From RHLJ01 sp965212165 (lineage in GTDB: Bacteria; Bacteroidota; Rhodothermia; Balneolales; Balneolaceae), in the NCBI GenBank assembly GCA_965212165.1, contig OZ243096.1, positions 1,674,001 through 1,738,000 of the forward strand: 64,000 bases of DNA, read 5' to 3'. The translations under genes and the position numbers were made by a program. Below are positions 9,098 to 17,871 of the stretch, piece by piece. The notes under the pieces were generated by a model. That model had not been told where the DNA came from. It saw nothing but the letters and a program-made list of their open reading frames with translations, and did not search any database. Numbering within the stretch: the first letter of the stretch is position 1; every line of letters starts with the position of its first letter.

Positions 9098-10126
9098 ATG
9101 ACAATCCTTTTTGATATTAATCATCCTGCTCATGTTCATTATTTTAAAAATGTAATTTATGAATTAAAAAAGCGGGGAGACGAAGTACTTGTTGTAGCAA
9201 GGAATAAAGAAATAGAACATGAATTATTGCAAAAATACGATATTGATTTTTTTAATCGGGGTAAGGGAAGTTCTACTTTTTTAGGAAGATTTTTTTATCA
9301 TATATATGCTGTTTTGTTTATTGCTAAGTTGATTCTGTTAAAGAAGGCGGATCTGATTGTAAGTTTTATGCACCCTTATGGTGTTCATGCAGCATGGTTA
9401 ACAGGGAGGCCTTCCATCGTTCTTAGTGATACCGAGAATGCTACATTACATCATTTCTTTACCACTCCTTTCGCTACCGAAATCCATACACCTTTTACAT
9501 TTACAAAAGAATTAGGCAGCCGACATCATAGGTTTAATAGTTTTATGGAGCTTGCCTACTTAAACGAAAAAAACTTCGTTCCCGATCAAAATACTTTAGA
9601 GGCTTTAGGGGTTTCAAATAATGAAAAGTTTATTTTAATTCGATTTGTTTCCAGAAAAGCTCTTCATGATCGGGGACATTCAGGTGTTTCGTTTTCTGAT
9701 AAATTGAATTTGGTAAGAAGCTTATCGGATTATGCAAAGGTGTTTATCAGCTCAGAGATAGAACTGCCTGATGAATTAAAACCATTTGAGTTAAGTATTG
9801 ATAAAGCACTGATTCATCAGGTACTGTATTATGCAGATCTTTTTATTGGGGAAAGTGCAACCATGGCTGCTGAAAGTGCATTATTGGGAACATCAGCGAT
9901 TTATATCGATAATGAAGGCAGAGGTTATACAGATTATCTAAGTAAAATATATGGAATCGTTTTTCAATATGAGGAGAGTATCTCAGGATTATCAAAAGCT
10001 ATTGCAAAAGCAAATCGTATAATTTTGAATAAAGATGACAATCAGAAAGAGATACGAGAGAATATTATAAAGACTTATTTAAATACCGATGAATATATTT
10101 ACCAACAAATTGAAAATAGACGATAA
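9098..10126 (+). CDS. DUF354 protein (GT-B/epimerase-like), copy 2
   Basis: The 342-residue paralogue of the upstream gene shares nearly every conserved block: ILFDINHPAHVHYFKN, SFMHPYGVHAAW, LSDTENATLHH and FIGESATMAAESALLGTSA. The two copies differ at many other positions, so this is an old duplication or a joint arrival rather than a recent copy. The conserved His-rich N-terminus and the ES loop suggest both keep a nucleotide-sugar site. A 43-base spacer separates the two. Possible roles are two successive transferases or a heteromeric enzyme; both are guesses. Confidence 0.8.
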   Translation: MTILFDINHPAHVHYFKNVIYELKKRGDEVLVVARNKEIEHELLQKYDIDFFNRGKGSSTFLGRFFYHIYAVLFIAKLILLKKADLIVSFMHPYGVHAAWLTGRPSIVLSDTENATLHHFFTTPFATEIHTPFTFTKELGSRHHRFNSFMELAYLNEKNFVPDQNTLEALGVSNNEKFILIRFVSRKALHDRGHSGVSFSDKLNLVRSLSDYAKVFISSEIELPDELKPFELSIDKALIHQVLYYADLFIGESATMAAESALLGTSAIYIDNEGRGYTDYLSKIYGIVFQYEESISGLSKAIAKANRIILNKDDNQKEIRENIIKTYLNTDEYIYQQIENRR

Positions 10127-10142
10127 TAGTGTTTAATGAATT

Positions 10143-11441
10143 TTGAAGACCTATAAGCATGCTATTTTTCACAACATATCCTGGCTTTTCATCTATAGGA
10201 TGATAAAACTGGGATTAGCTTTTCTAATTACCGCTTGGGTAGCAAGATACCTTGGAGCGGAAAGATATGGTACATACATGTATGCTGTGGGAATCGCCGA
10301 GTTATGTATGCTATTTTGGAGTCAGGGGTTGAAAGAAGTGGTAATCCACGAAACAAAGAAATCCGAAAAGAATACTTTAGAAGTTTCTGCTGCTTCCTTC
10401 CAGCTGATGGCTGTTGGTAACACAATTCTATATGGAATTTTAGCGCTTTTTTTGGTTCTGTTTATTGATCAGCAGGTTATTATTGTGCTTTCAATGCTTT
10501 GTGGATTAGGTATATGGTTCCGTTCTTTTGAAGCCTATGAACTTTGGTTCCATGCAAATTTAAAGGTAAGGCTGTCCGTTCGGGTGCAGTTTGTGGCACA
10601 GTTTTTATATATGGTAGCTAATGTCATACTAATTTTAGTGGAAGCACCTATCATTTGGTTTGGAGTAACATATGCCGCCCAATTAGTAATATCAGGTACA
10701 GGGTTTATGGTATTGTATGTATCTGAAAACAAACAGATATCAATTTTTTCCAGAAACTGGCTGATCCAAAAAAAAATGTTGGCGGTAGCAAAATTCATGA
10801 TACTGGCAAAGCTTACCTTATTAGGGGCATTCTTAATTGACCGGGTGCTTATAGAATATATGTTGGGCGTCCAGGCCGTGGGTCTTTATACCGCCGCAAT
10901 GAAAATGACTACTACCTGGACTTTTGTAGCCTCCTCGATTTCACTATCATTTTTACCTGTTATTACAGAAGTAGTAAGCAAAGATGAGCGGAAACAAAAA
11001 ATTAAATCTATGTTTGGATGGATTACATGTTGCGCTTTAGTATTGATGATTCCCTTCTGGTTCTTTTCCCATGAATTAGTGAATGTGCTTTTTGGTGAAG
11101 AGTATCAAGCATCTGAAAGAATATTTCGTATACTGATTTGGAGCCTGCCATTTATTCTCATGAATGAAGGTATAAAAGCGTGGCTGGTTATTACAGGTAA
11201 AACTATGTTCTATATAATAGCCACTGGGTCGACCATAATCTTAATAATAATGGGAAATTTACTATTTACCCCTATATATGAACTGGAAGGTGCCGGCTAT
11301 GTATTCACTATTTCCTGGATTTTTGGTGGTAGCGTGACATTTCTTTTTTTTAGAGAAACTCGGGATTTGGGAATGATAACACTAAAGTCTTTTCTGTTTC
11401 CCATTGACCTTTTAAAGAAATATTTAATAAAAGAAAGGTAG
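10143..11441 (+). CDS. Polysaccharide flippase, Wzx-like (second of two)
   Basis: The protein has 432 residues with about 12 membrane spans and the family signature near the N-terminus (FLITAWVARYLGAERYGTYMYA). The chosen TTG start at 10143 keeps the amphipathic stretch before helix 1. The first in-frame ATG (10200) would cut into that helix, and an ATG at 10136 is in another frame and closes quickly. It is not a near copy of the flippase at 2811-4307. It likely exports a lipid-linked oligosaccharide, and two flippases in one cluster suggest a mosaic locus or two glycans. Confidence 0.85.
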   Translation: MKTYKHAIFHNISWLFIYRMIKLGLAFLITAWVARYLGAERYGTYMYAVGIAELCMLFWSQGLKEVVIHETKKSEKNTLEVSAASFQLMAVGNTILYGILALFLVLFIDQQVIIVLSMLCGLGIWFRSFEAYELWFHANLKVRLSVRVQFVAQFLYMVANVILILVEAPIIWFGVTYAAQLVISGTGFMVLYVSENKQISIFSRNWLIQKKMLAVAKFMILAKLTLLGAFLIDRVLIEYMLGVQAVGLYTAAMKMTTTWTFVASSISLSFLPVITEVVSKDERKQKIKSMFGWITCCALVLMIPFWFFSHELVNVLFGEEYQASERIFRILIWSLPFILMNEGIKAWLVITGKTMFYIIATGSTIILIIMGNLLFTPIYELEGAGYVFTISWIFGGSVTFLFFRETRDLGMITLKSFLFPIDLLKKYLIKER

Positions 11442-11501
11442 TTGATAAAAGCATCATTGGGTTGTATTCTTAGCCCTCATTTTTAAACGCAATAGATATA
11501 T

Positions 11502-12596
11502 ATGCATATTGTAATGATCGGTTCACGGTATTCCATTCATGTTGTACGCTGGGCTAACGAACTTCTAAAAGAAGGATTTAAAATAACGGTCTTTAGTATG
11601 CACCAAGAAAGAGAAGAATTTGATGCTGATATTAATTTTATTCGATTACCATTCCGAAATCCTGCCGGTTATGTACTTAACATACCTTTTCTAAAGGCAA
11701 AAATACAGGACATAAAGCCAGACATTGTGCATTCCTTTTATGCTTTTGGGCATGGGTTTTTAGGCAGAAACTGTTCTGGGCAGATTCCTCATGTAATCTC
11801 AGTACTTGGAAGCGATATTTTTGATGATGTACATAAAAACAGAATCTATCGGGCAATTATTGTCCGTAATATATTACAAGCTAATGTAGTGTGTTCAACC
11901 AGCAATGTGATGGCGAAACAAATAGAAGAAATTTGTGAGCAGAGCATGGATATTAAAATCACTCCTTTTGGTGTGGATACTTCTTTATTTAATCCGCATA
12001 ATTTTGAGATGACAAGTACTAAAACATTTACTATTGGGACTGTAAAGTGGCTAGAGATTAAATATGGAGTAGATGTATTGATAAAGGCTTTTGCAGGCTT
12101 ATGTAGATTGTATCCAGAAGATGAATTAAAATTGGTTATCGTGGGAAGTGGAACTCAAGAGGGAGTCCTGAAGAAATTAGCCGAGGAGTTAAGCATTAGG
12201 CATAAATGTGATTTTATGGGAGCAGTACCCCATGAAAAAGTTCCTGAAATACTGGACTCATTTGATGTGTATGTAGCATTAAGTAGGCTTGATTCAGAAA
12301 GCTTTGGTGTAGCAGTTTTAGAAGCTAGTTCAATGGAAATACCCGTGATAGTGTCAAATGTTGGTGGACTACCGGAAGTTGTCATTAATGGTTCAACAGG
12401 TATAGTTGTTGAAAGCGAAAATATTAATGAAACTATTGAGGCTTTTGAACAACTTTACTTGAGTAGTAAGTTGAGAAGAAAACTAGGACATGAAGGCAGG
12501 AGGCATGTCAAAGAAAAGTATTCGTGGGATTCTTCTTTAGAAAAGATGATTGAAGTTTATAGTACTATAATTCAAAAAACTAGAGTAATAAAATAA
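11502..12596 (+). CDS. Glycosyltransferase family 4
   Basis: The 364-residue GT-B transferase is of normal family length. It starts MHIVMIGSRYSIHVVRWANE, contains VISVLGSDIFDDV in the acceptor domain, ITPFGVDTSLFNP at the domain hinge, and ALSRLDSESFGVAVLEASSM as the EX7E donor motif. After that come VSNVGGLPEVV and the C-terminal helix that crosses back to the first domain. It should be a cytoplasmic retaining transferase that extends the polysaccharide repeat unit. The linkage is not predictable. Confidence 0.9.
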   Translation: MHIVMIGSRYSIHVVRWANELLKEGFKITVFSMHQEREEFDADINFIRLPFRNPAGYVLNIPFLKAKIQDIKPDIVHSFYAFGHGFLGRNCSGQIPHVISVLGSDIFDDVHKNRIYRAIIVRNILQANVVCSTSNVMAKQIEEICEQSMDIKITPFGVDTSLFNPHNFEMTSTKTFTIGTVKWLEIKYGVDVLIKAFAGLCRLYPEDELKLVIVGSGTQEGVLKKLAEELSIRHKCDFMGAVPHEKVPEILDSFDVYVALSRLDSESFGVAVLEASSMEIPVIVSNVGGLPEVVINGSTGIVVESENINETIEAFEQLYLSSKLRRKLGHEGRRHVKEKYSWDSSLEKMIEVYSTIIQKTRVIK

Positions 12597-12668
12597 GGAT
12601 ATAGTTAGTAAAACTTAATCATTACTAAATTTGATAGGTCATGTAAGATTCTTAAATTAGTTCAGTTA

Positions 12669-12697
12669 TTGATAATCAAAAATTCTATTCGTATAAT
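12669..12697 (+). promoter_or_regulatory. Possible sigma70-type promoter before the initiating transferase
   Basis: TTGATA (12669-12674) and TATAAT (12692-12697) are separated by 17 bases and lie 26 bases before the ATG at 12724. The match to the enterobacterial consensus is strong, but Bacteroidota-type sigma factors usually prefer TAnnTTTG, and in AT-rich DNA such matches arise by chance. Confidence 0.35.
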
Positions 12698-12723
12698 AAG
12701 TTTCTTTAATAATTAGTACAACT

Positions 12724-13422
12724 ATGCAGGATTTGGTCAGTTTAGTCCAATCGAAGTCGATTAAGACAAAAAGAGAATCTCGGGGAACAGCAAGAGCACT
12801 ATATATTCAAGCCAAAGAAGGCTTTTATATCAACATTAAATATAGTATTGAATATATACTAACTGTTTGTTTAGTCATTCCATTATTACCCATCTTAGGA
12901 ATTGTTGCACTCGTTATAAAATTTGATTCTCGTGGGGATATTTTTTTCCGGCAAACTAGATATGGTAAATCTGGCATTCCATTCACGATTTTTAAGTTTA
13001 GAACAATGATTGATGGTGCTCATCAATTACAGCATAAATTAACCCATCTAAACGAAATGGATGGTGGTAGACTTTTTAAATCTGATAATGATCCCAGAGT
13101 TACTCGACTTGGTAAGTTTTTAAGAAAGACAAGTATTGATGAATTGCCTCAGCTATTTAATATTCTCAGAGGAGAAATGACCATTATTGGTCCAAGACCA
13201 TTGTCAACTCCACTTAATGAATATGATCAAGAAGATTTGATAAGATTTAAAGTTAAACCCGGTCTAGGGTGTATATGGCAAGCTTACTTCAGAAAAGAAA
13301 CTGACTTTAAAACCTGGATGAAAACAGATGCTATATATGTCAATTCTATTTCTGCTAAACTTGATATTAAGCTATTCTTAACAATTGCAAAAAATGTATT
13401 GATCACAAAGGGAGCTAGGTGA
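12724..13422 (+). CDS. Initiating undecaprenyl-phosphate sugar-1-phosphate transferase
   Basis: The 232-residue protein is the short (catalytic-domain-only) form of the bacterial sugar transferase family (WcaJ/PglC-like). It has one membrane-associated hydrophobic segment (about residues 43-65), then FRQTRYGKSGIPFTIFKFRTM, the DELPQLFNILRGEMTIIGPRP block that carries the catalytic Asp-Glu pair, and the C-terminal VKPGLGCIWQ. It loads the first sugar phosphate onto undecaprenyl phosphate and so commits precursors to this polysaccharide. Its stop overlaps the GTG of the Wzi-like gene by 4 bases. Confidence 0.9.
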   Translation: MQDLVSLVQSKSIKTKRESRGTARALYIQAKEGFYINIKYSIEYILTVCLVIPLLPILGIVALVIKFDSRGDIFFRQTRYGKSGIPFTIFKFRTMIDGAHQLQHKLTHLNEMDGGRLFKSDNDPRVTRLGKFLRKTSIDELPQLFNILRGEMTIIGPRPLSTPLNEYDQEDLIRFKVKPGLGCIWQAYFRKETDFKTWMKTDAIYVNSISAKLDIKLFLTIAKNVLITKGAR

Positions 13423-15131
13423 AAAAATATAGTATAAATAAATACTTTCGAATGCTATCAATGATGATGGCATTTTTTTTGTCATCAAATTATTTATTAG
13501 CACAAACTTCGATTGTACCTGCTCACCATCCAGTATATGATTATTTATACTATCAAAGAGCTGTTGGAAATATTCCCTTTTATAACCACGAAGATTTACC
13601 GATCTCTAGAGGAGAAATTGTAAATCATTTAAGAAAAATAGAAGGTATTGGATCACTATCGGTTAGTGATAAGGAAACTATTAAAGCTTATTTAATAGAA
13701 TTTGATGATGTTTACCTAAGAAGAACTGTAGAAAATGGTTTATTTACGAGTAAGGACTCTATCATAGACCGGCTCGAATATTATTTAAAAAGTAATGATG
13801 AACCACACATTTTTTCAGTTTATGATACAACAAAATCAATTTTTGGTGCCGTAGACCCAATGTTTGCAGGTCAAGCGGTTGTATATGCATGGGAAAACAA
13901 CAACAAACTTACATCAAGGTACTTTTTTAAAGGAGGTAGAATATACGCGACAATTCAAGGAAATCTAGGAATTCATATTGAAGCAACAAATGTATCTGCC
14001 ACCAAAGATTCTCAATTATTGCTCTACGATAATGAATGGGGAAATGCTCTGCCAATTATTCAAAACAGAAAATCGGCGTCTTATGCATATGAAACATTTG
14101 GTACTTTTAAAAAAGGAGCACTAAGTTTTGATATTGGTACAGGTTCTCTCAGAATAGGGCCTGGCATATCTTCTCCTCTAATACTTTCTGAGAATGCAGC
14201 TAATATGAACTGGATGAGGTTCAAGATTAGTACGCAAAAAATTAATTACACCGCACTCCATGCATCTCTATATGCTCAAACAAATAATACTTTTGTACAA
14301 GTTGGTGCTGACTCAGTACGTACACGTGTAGCACCAGACCGTTTTTTAAGTCTTCATCGTTTTTCTATTCAACCAATAAAACAACTCAAAATATCATTTA
14401 CTGAATATCTTATTTACTCCAATAGGACATTTGATATGAGTAGAGCAAATCCATTTGCCCCTTTAATTTTTCTTGAGTTAGAAGGTCAGGATAGAGATAA
14501 TTTACTTATGTCTTTCGATGTAGTATTGAATCCAATAAAAAGATTGGAACTCTATGGTTCTGTATTGATTGATGATCTTACTAGTTTTAATAATCTTTTT
14601 AAAGATGTGAAAAAGAAGGACAATGACGTGGCTTATAATGCGGGTTTGCGCCTTGGATTACCTTTTGCTACAGAGTTTTCGACAGGATTTACAAAGATTC
14701 AACCATTTGTATACACACATTGGCAACCCCTAAATGCAGTCACTCAAAATACAAAAAGCTTAGGCCATTATTTGGGACCAAATTCTGAATTGATCGATTT
14801 TAATTTGAAAAAATGGTTTAGTTATAGAACACGGGTTGATATATCGTTTAGGCTTAACAGGAAGGGATTCAATCCTGTAGACGCTCAAAATAGAATAGTT
14901 GAAAATGTTGGTGGGGATATTAATCTTGGATCTGAAGGTCCAACACAAAATCCATATCTGTTTCTTGAAAATTCTGATGTAAATAAGTGGAATGAATTTG
15001 AAATTGCATTTCAATTTGAGCCAAAAAGAGGAATAATTCTGACTGGAAGATATATTGAGCGTGATGTATTTAGTGGGGATAGAGTTCCAGACTTCAGATA
15101 TTTAGATTTAAGGTTGAGATTTGGCTTTTAG
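13419..15131 (+). CDS. Wzi-family outer-membrane capsule assembly protein
   Basis: The 570-residue exported protein starts (GTG) with a basic N-terminus and a hydrophobic signal peptide ending in LLAQT (about residue 30). It begins the mature part with the family-typical 'VPxxHPVYDYLYYQRAVG'. A helical N-terminal part is followed by many alternating aromatic beta strands, and the protein ends in LRLRFGF, a typical C-terminal beta-barrel strand with terminal Phe. Wzi-like proteins sit in the outer membrane and help attach capsule to the cell surface. Its direct coupling to the initiating transferase supports a capsule or cell-bound polysaccharide. Confidence 0.75.
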   Translation: MKKYSINKYFRMLSMMMAFFLSSNYLLAQTSIVPAHHPVYDYLYYQRAVGNIPFYNHEDLPISRGEIVNHLRKIEGIGSLSVSDKETIKAYLIEFDDVYLRRTVENGLFTSKDSIIDRLEYYLKSNDEPHIFSVYDTTKSIFGAVDPMFAGQAVVYAWENNNKLTSRYFFKGGRIYATIQGNLGIHIEATNVSATKDSQLLLYDNEWGNALPIIQNRKSASYAYETFGTFKKGALSFDIGTGSLRIGPGISSPLILSENAANMNWMRFKISTQKINYTALHASLYAQTNNTFVQVGADSVRTRVAPDRFLSLHRFSIQPIKQLKISFTEYLIYSNRTFDMSRANPFAPLIFLELEGQDRDNLLMSFDVVLNPIKRLELYGSVLIDDLTSFNNLFKDVKKKDNDVAYNAGLRLGLPFATEFSTGFTKIQPFVYTHWQPLNAVTQNTKSLGHYLGPNSELIDFNLKKWFSYRTRVDISFRLNRKGFNPVDAQNRIVENVGGDINLGSEGPTQNPYLFLENSDVNKWNEFEIAFQFEPKRGIILTGRYIERDVFSGDRVPDFRYLDLRLRFGF

Positions 15132-15256
15132 GTTTACAATTCTTCATAGTAATACTAGATTTATCAAGTTATAAAAAGCTAAATTCATTATTATTAATAT
15201 GGCTAATCATATCTGATTAATGTTTTACATTAGATAGGAATCATAAATCGTAGGTG

Positions 15257-16546
15257 ATGGAAAAAATTGGAATTATTGGTTTAGGTTATGTTGGTCTTCC
15301 CTTATTATGGGCTTTTCATAATAAAGAATTTTCTGTAACTGGTTTCGATGTAGATGAGACTAAAATTGATCTTATAAACTCTGGTCAGAGCTATATTAAA
15401 CACTTTTCTAGTGATCAAATGATCGCACTTTCAGAATCAGAACGGTGTAGTGTAACAACAGATTTCTCGAAACTTGTTGAAATGGATGCAATTATTATTT
15501 GTGTTCCAACTCCATTAGATCATCATAGCGAACCAGAAATGACTTATGTTGAAGATACTACTCATACAATATCCAAATATTTAATGAAAGATCAACTAGT
15601 AGTATTGGAATCCACAACTTGGCCTGGTACCACTGATCACTTAATGAAGGACATTCTAGAAAATAACACAGGACTTAAAGTCGGGGAAGATTTTTATCTT
15701 GCCTATAGCCCTGAAAGAGAAGACCCAGGGAATTTAGATTTTCATACTCAAACTATTCCCAAGGTAGTAGGTGCATCTGACGAAAAATCTAGAGAACTAT
15801 CTTTAAAGCTCTATTTTTCAGTTATAGATAAAGTAGTACCTGTATCGTCTGCTAAAGTCGCTGAATCAGCAAAGTTATTAGAAAATATATTTAGATCGGT
15901 AAATATCGCTTTAGTGAACGAAATGAAATTAGTAATGGATGCAATGGATATTGACATTCATGAGGTGATCGATGCGGTAGCTACAAAACCATTCGGTTTT
16001 ATGAAGTTTACTCCCGGACCAGGTTTTGGTGGTCATTGTATTCCCATTGATCCGTTTTATTTGAGTTGGAAGGCTCGAGAATTTGGATTAAGCACTCGTT
16101 TTATTGAATTAGCAGGTGAAGTAAATTCAGCTATGCCACAATACGTAGCAGATAAAACTATTCTTGCATTAAATTCTAAATGTAAATCGGTAAATGGAAG
16201 TAAGATTTTAATCTTAGGAATTGCGTATAAACCAGATGTTGACGATATGAGAGAATCGCCTTCATTTGAAATAATGGACAAACTTCAAAAGTTAGGTGCT
16301 AAAATTTCATACTATGATTCGTGGATTCCTATTATTCCTAAATCTAGAGAGCATATGAATTGGTTCGGTCTTACATCTATTGATTGGAATAAAGAAGAAA
16401 TTGAAAGTTATGATGCAGCTATTATTGTTACTGATCATAATGAAGTTAATTATCAGGAACTTGTGTCATGGAGTACTTGCATAATTGACTCTAGAAACGT
16501 TTATAAAAAACAAGATGGTACTAATGCAAGTATCTTTAAAGCTTAA
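15257..16546 (+). CDS. wbpA: UDP-N-acetylglucosamine 6-dehydrogenase (WbpA/WecC type)
   Basis: The protein has 429 residues from the ATG at 15257; the GTG one codon earlier is less likely because family members start right at the Rossmann strand (KIGIIGLGYVGLPL). It has the NAD-binding GxGxxG, the YSPEREDPGN motif typical of UDP-GlcNAc/UDP-ManNAc dehydrogenases, the catalytic Cys (C261) in GFGGHCIPIDPFYL, and a C-terminal UDP-binding domain with ILGIAYKPDVDDMRESPS. It oxidises the C6 hydroxyl of the UDP-HexNAc twice to the uronic acid. It begins the wbpA-ugd-wbpB-wbpE sugar nucleotide group. Confidence 0.88.
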   Translation: MEKIGIIGLGYVGLPLLWAFHNKEFSVTGFDVDETKIDLINSGQSYIKHFSSDQMIALSESERCSVTTDFSKLVEMDAIIICVPTPLDHHSEPEMTYVEDTTHTISKYLMKDQLVVLESTTWPGTTDHLMKDILENNTGLKVGEDFYLAYSPEREDPGNLDFHTQTIPKVVGASDEKSRELSLKLYFSVIDKVVPVSSAKVAESAKLLENIFRSVNIALVNEMKLVMDAMDIDIHEVIDAVATKPFGFMKFTPGPGFGGHCIPIDPFYLSWKAREFGLSTRFIELAGEVNSAMPQYVADKTILALNSKCKSVNGSKILILGIAYKPDVDDMRESPSFEIMDKLQKLGAKISYYDSWIPIIPKSREHMNWFGLTSIDWNKEEIESYDAAIIVTDHNEVNYQELVSWSTCIIDSRNVYKKQDGTNASIFKA

Positions 16547-16558
16547 AAATATCAGAAT

Positions 16559-17731
16559 ATGAAAATTGCTGTAGCCGGAACTGGATATGTTGGACTTTCA
16601 CTCTCAGTACTTTTAGCACAAAATCATGAAGTAATTGCGATTGATATAATTCAGGAAAAAGTTGATTTAATTAATGATAAAAAGTCACCGATAAGTGATG
16701 ATGAAATTGAAGACTTTCTATCTAATAAAAAACTAAATCTTAGGGCAACTACTAATAAAAAAGAAGCTTATAAGAATTCAGAATATGTAATCATAGCTAC
16801 TCCCACAAACTATGATTCTGACACAAACGAATTTGATACGCGTTCTGTAGAAGCGGTGATTCAGGACGTATTGAAATATAACCCTAATGGGATTATGGTT
16901 ATTAAGAGTACCATTCCTGTAGGTTATGTAAATAGTGTGAAAGAGAAATATAACACTGAGAATATCTTATTCTCCCCGGAATTCTTGAGGGAAGGGCAGG
17001 CACTTTACGATAATTTGTATCCTTCAAGAATTGTGGTTGGGGAGCAATCTGAAAGAGCAAAAGTTTTTGCAAATCTTCTTCTAGAAGGAGCTATAAAAGA
17101 CAAAAGTGAGATCCCAGTTTTATTTACCCATGCGACTGAGGCAGAAGGAATCAAATTATTTGCTAATACCTATTTAGCGATGAGAGTTGCATACTTCAAT
17201 GAATTAGATTCATATTGTGAATCACATGGCTTGAGTTCAGTACAAGTTATAGAAGGGGTTGGTTTAGACCCACGAATTGGAGATCATTATAATAATCCCT
17301 CGTTTGGCTATGGAGGATATTGCCTGCCAAAAGATACCAAGCAATTGTTGGCTAATTTTCAGGATGTCCCAAATAATTTAATTAAGGCTATTGTAGAAGC
17401 TAATCGGACACGCAAAGATTTTATAGCTAAGCAAATTCTCAAAAAGAATCCTAAAGTAGTTGGTATATATAGATTGGTAATGAAAGCTGGTTCCGATAAT
17501 TTTAGAGCAAGTGCAATTCAGGGTATCATGAAGCGAATCAAAGCAAAAGGAATTGAGGTTGTGGTATACGAACCATATTTAAAAGAAGATGAGTTTTATC
17601 ATTCAAAAGTGATTTCAGATTTAAATGAGTTTAAAAAGATATCTGACGTAATTGTAGCAAATAGATTAGTTGATGAAATTCAGGATGTTAATGAAAAAGT
17701 GTACACAAGAGATTTATTTGGTAAAGACTAA
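16559..17731 (+). CDS. ugd: UDP-glucose 6-dehydrogenase
   Basis: The 390-residue protein starts MKIAVAGTGYVGLSLSVLLA (NAD-binding). It carries FSPEFLREGQALYDNLYPSR, the substrate loop typical of UDP-glucose dehydrogenases, and the catalytic Cys (C255) in FGYGGYCLPKDTKQL. The C-terminal domain has the YRLVMKAGSDNFRASAIQGI stretch that marks the short bacterial UGD group. It makes UDP-glucuronate in the cytoplasm. It is a paralogue of the preceding dehydrogenase but specific to a non-acetylated hexose, so the locus can supply two kinds of uronic acid. Confidence 0.88.
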   Translation: MKIAVAGTGYVGLSLSVLLAQNHEVIAIDIIQEKVDLINDKKSPISDDEIEDFLSNKKLNLRATTNKKEAYKNSEYVIIATPTNYDSDTNEFDTRSVEAVIQDVLKYNPNGIMVIKSTIPVGYVNSVKEKYNTENILFSPEFLREGQALYDNLYPSRIVVGEQSERAKVFANLLLEGAIKDKSEIPVLFTHATEAEGIKLFANTYLAMRVAYFNELDSYCESHGLSSVQVIEGVGLDPRIGDHYNNPSFGYGGYCLPKDTKQLLANFQDVPNNLIKAIVEANRTRKDFIAKQILKKNPKVVGIYRLVMKAGSDNFRASAIQGIMKRIKAKGIEVVVYEPYLKEDEFYHSKVISDLNEFKKISDVIVANRLVDEIQDVNEKVYTRDLFGKD

Positions 17732-17748
17732 GCGCAGCATAGCTGCGC
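17732..17748 (+). repeat. GC-rich hairpin after ugd
   Basis: GCGCAGC and GCTGCGC form a 7-base stem with a 3-base loop, directly after the ugd stop. No T run follows, so intrinsic termination is doubtful; it may stabilise the upstream messenger. Confidence 0.5.
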
Positions 17749-17752
17749 AGTG

Positions 17753-17812
17753 TTGAGTGATTAGTTATTAGTGTTAAGTTTTTTACCAGTCACCAACTAA
17801 ACACTAATAACT
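17753..17812 (+). repeat. Intergenic repeat with inverted arms (copy 1)
   Basis: The stretch at 17753-17780 is repeated with three mismatches in 28 bases at 18721-18748, in the same direction, so the two copies flank the damaged wbpB gene. Within this copy, 17763-17780 is also the near-perfect reverse complement of 17795-17812 (17 of 18), forming a long AT-rich hairpin. Confidence 0.7.
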
Positions 17813-17871
17813 GATAACTAAAAACTATTCCCATTTTCTTATCTTATAGCAAATAAAGAATGTCACATTAG

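Noticed and set aside
17732..17748. Rho-independent terminator after ugd
   Set aside because: The hairpin is good but no T run follows, so I list it as a hairpin only.
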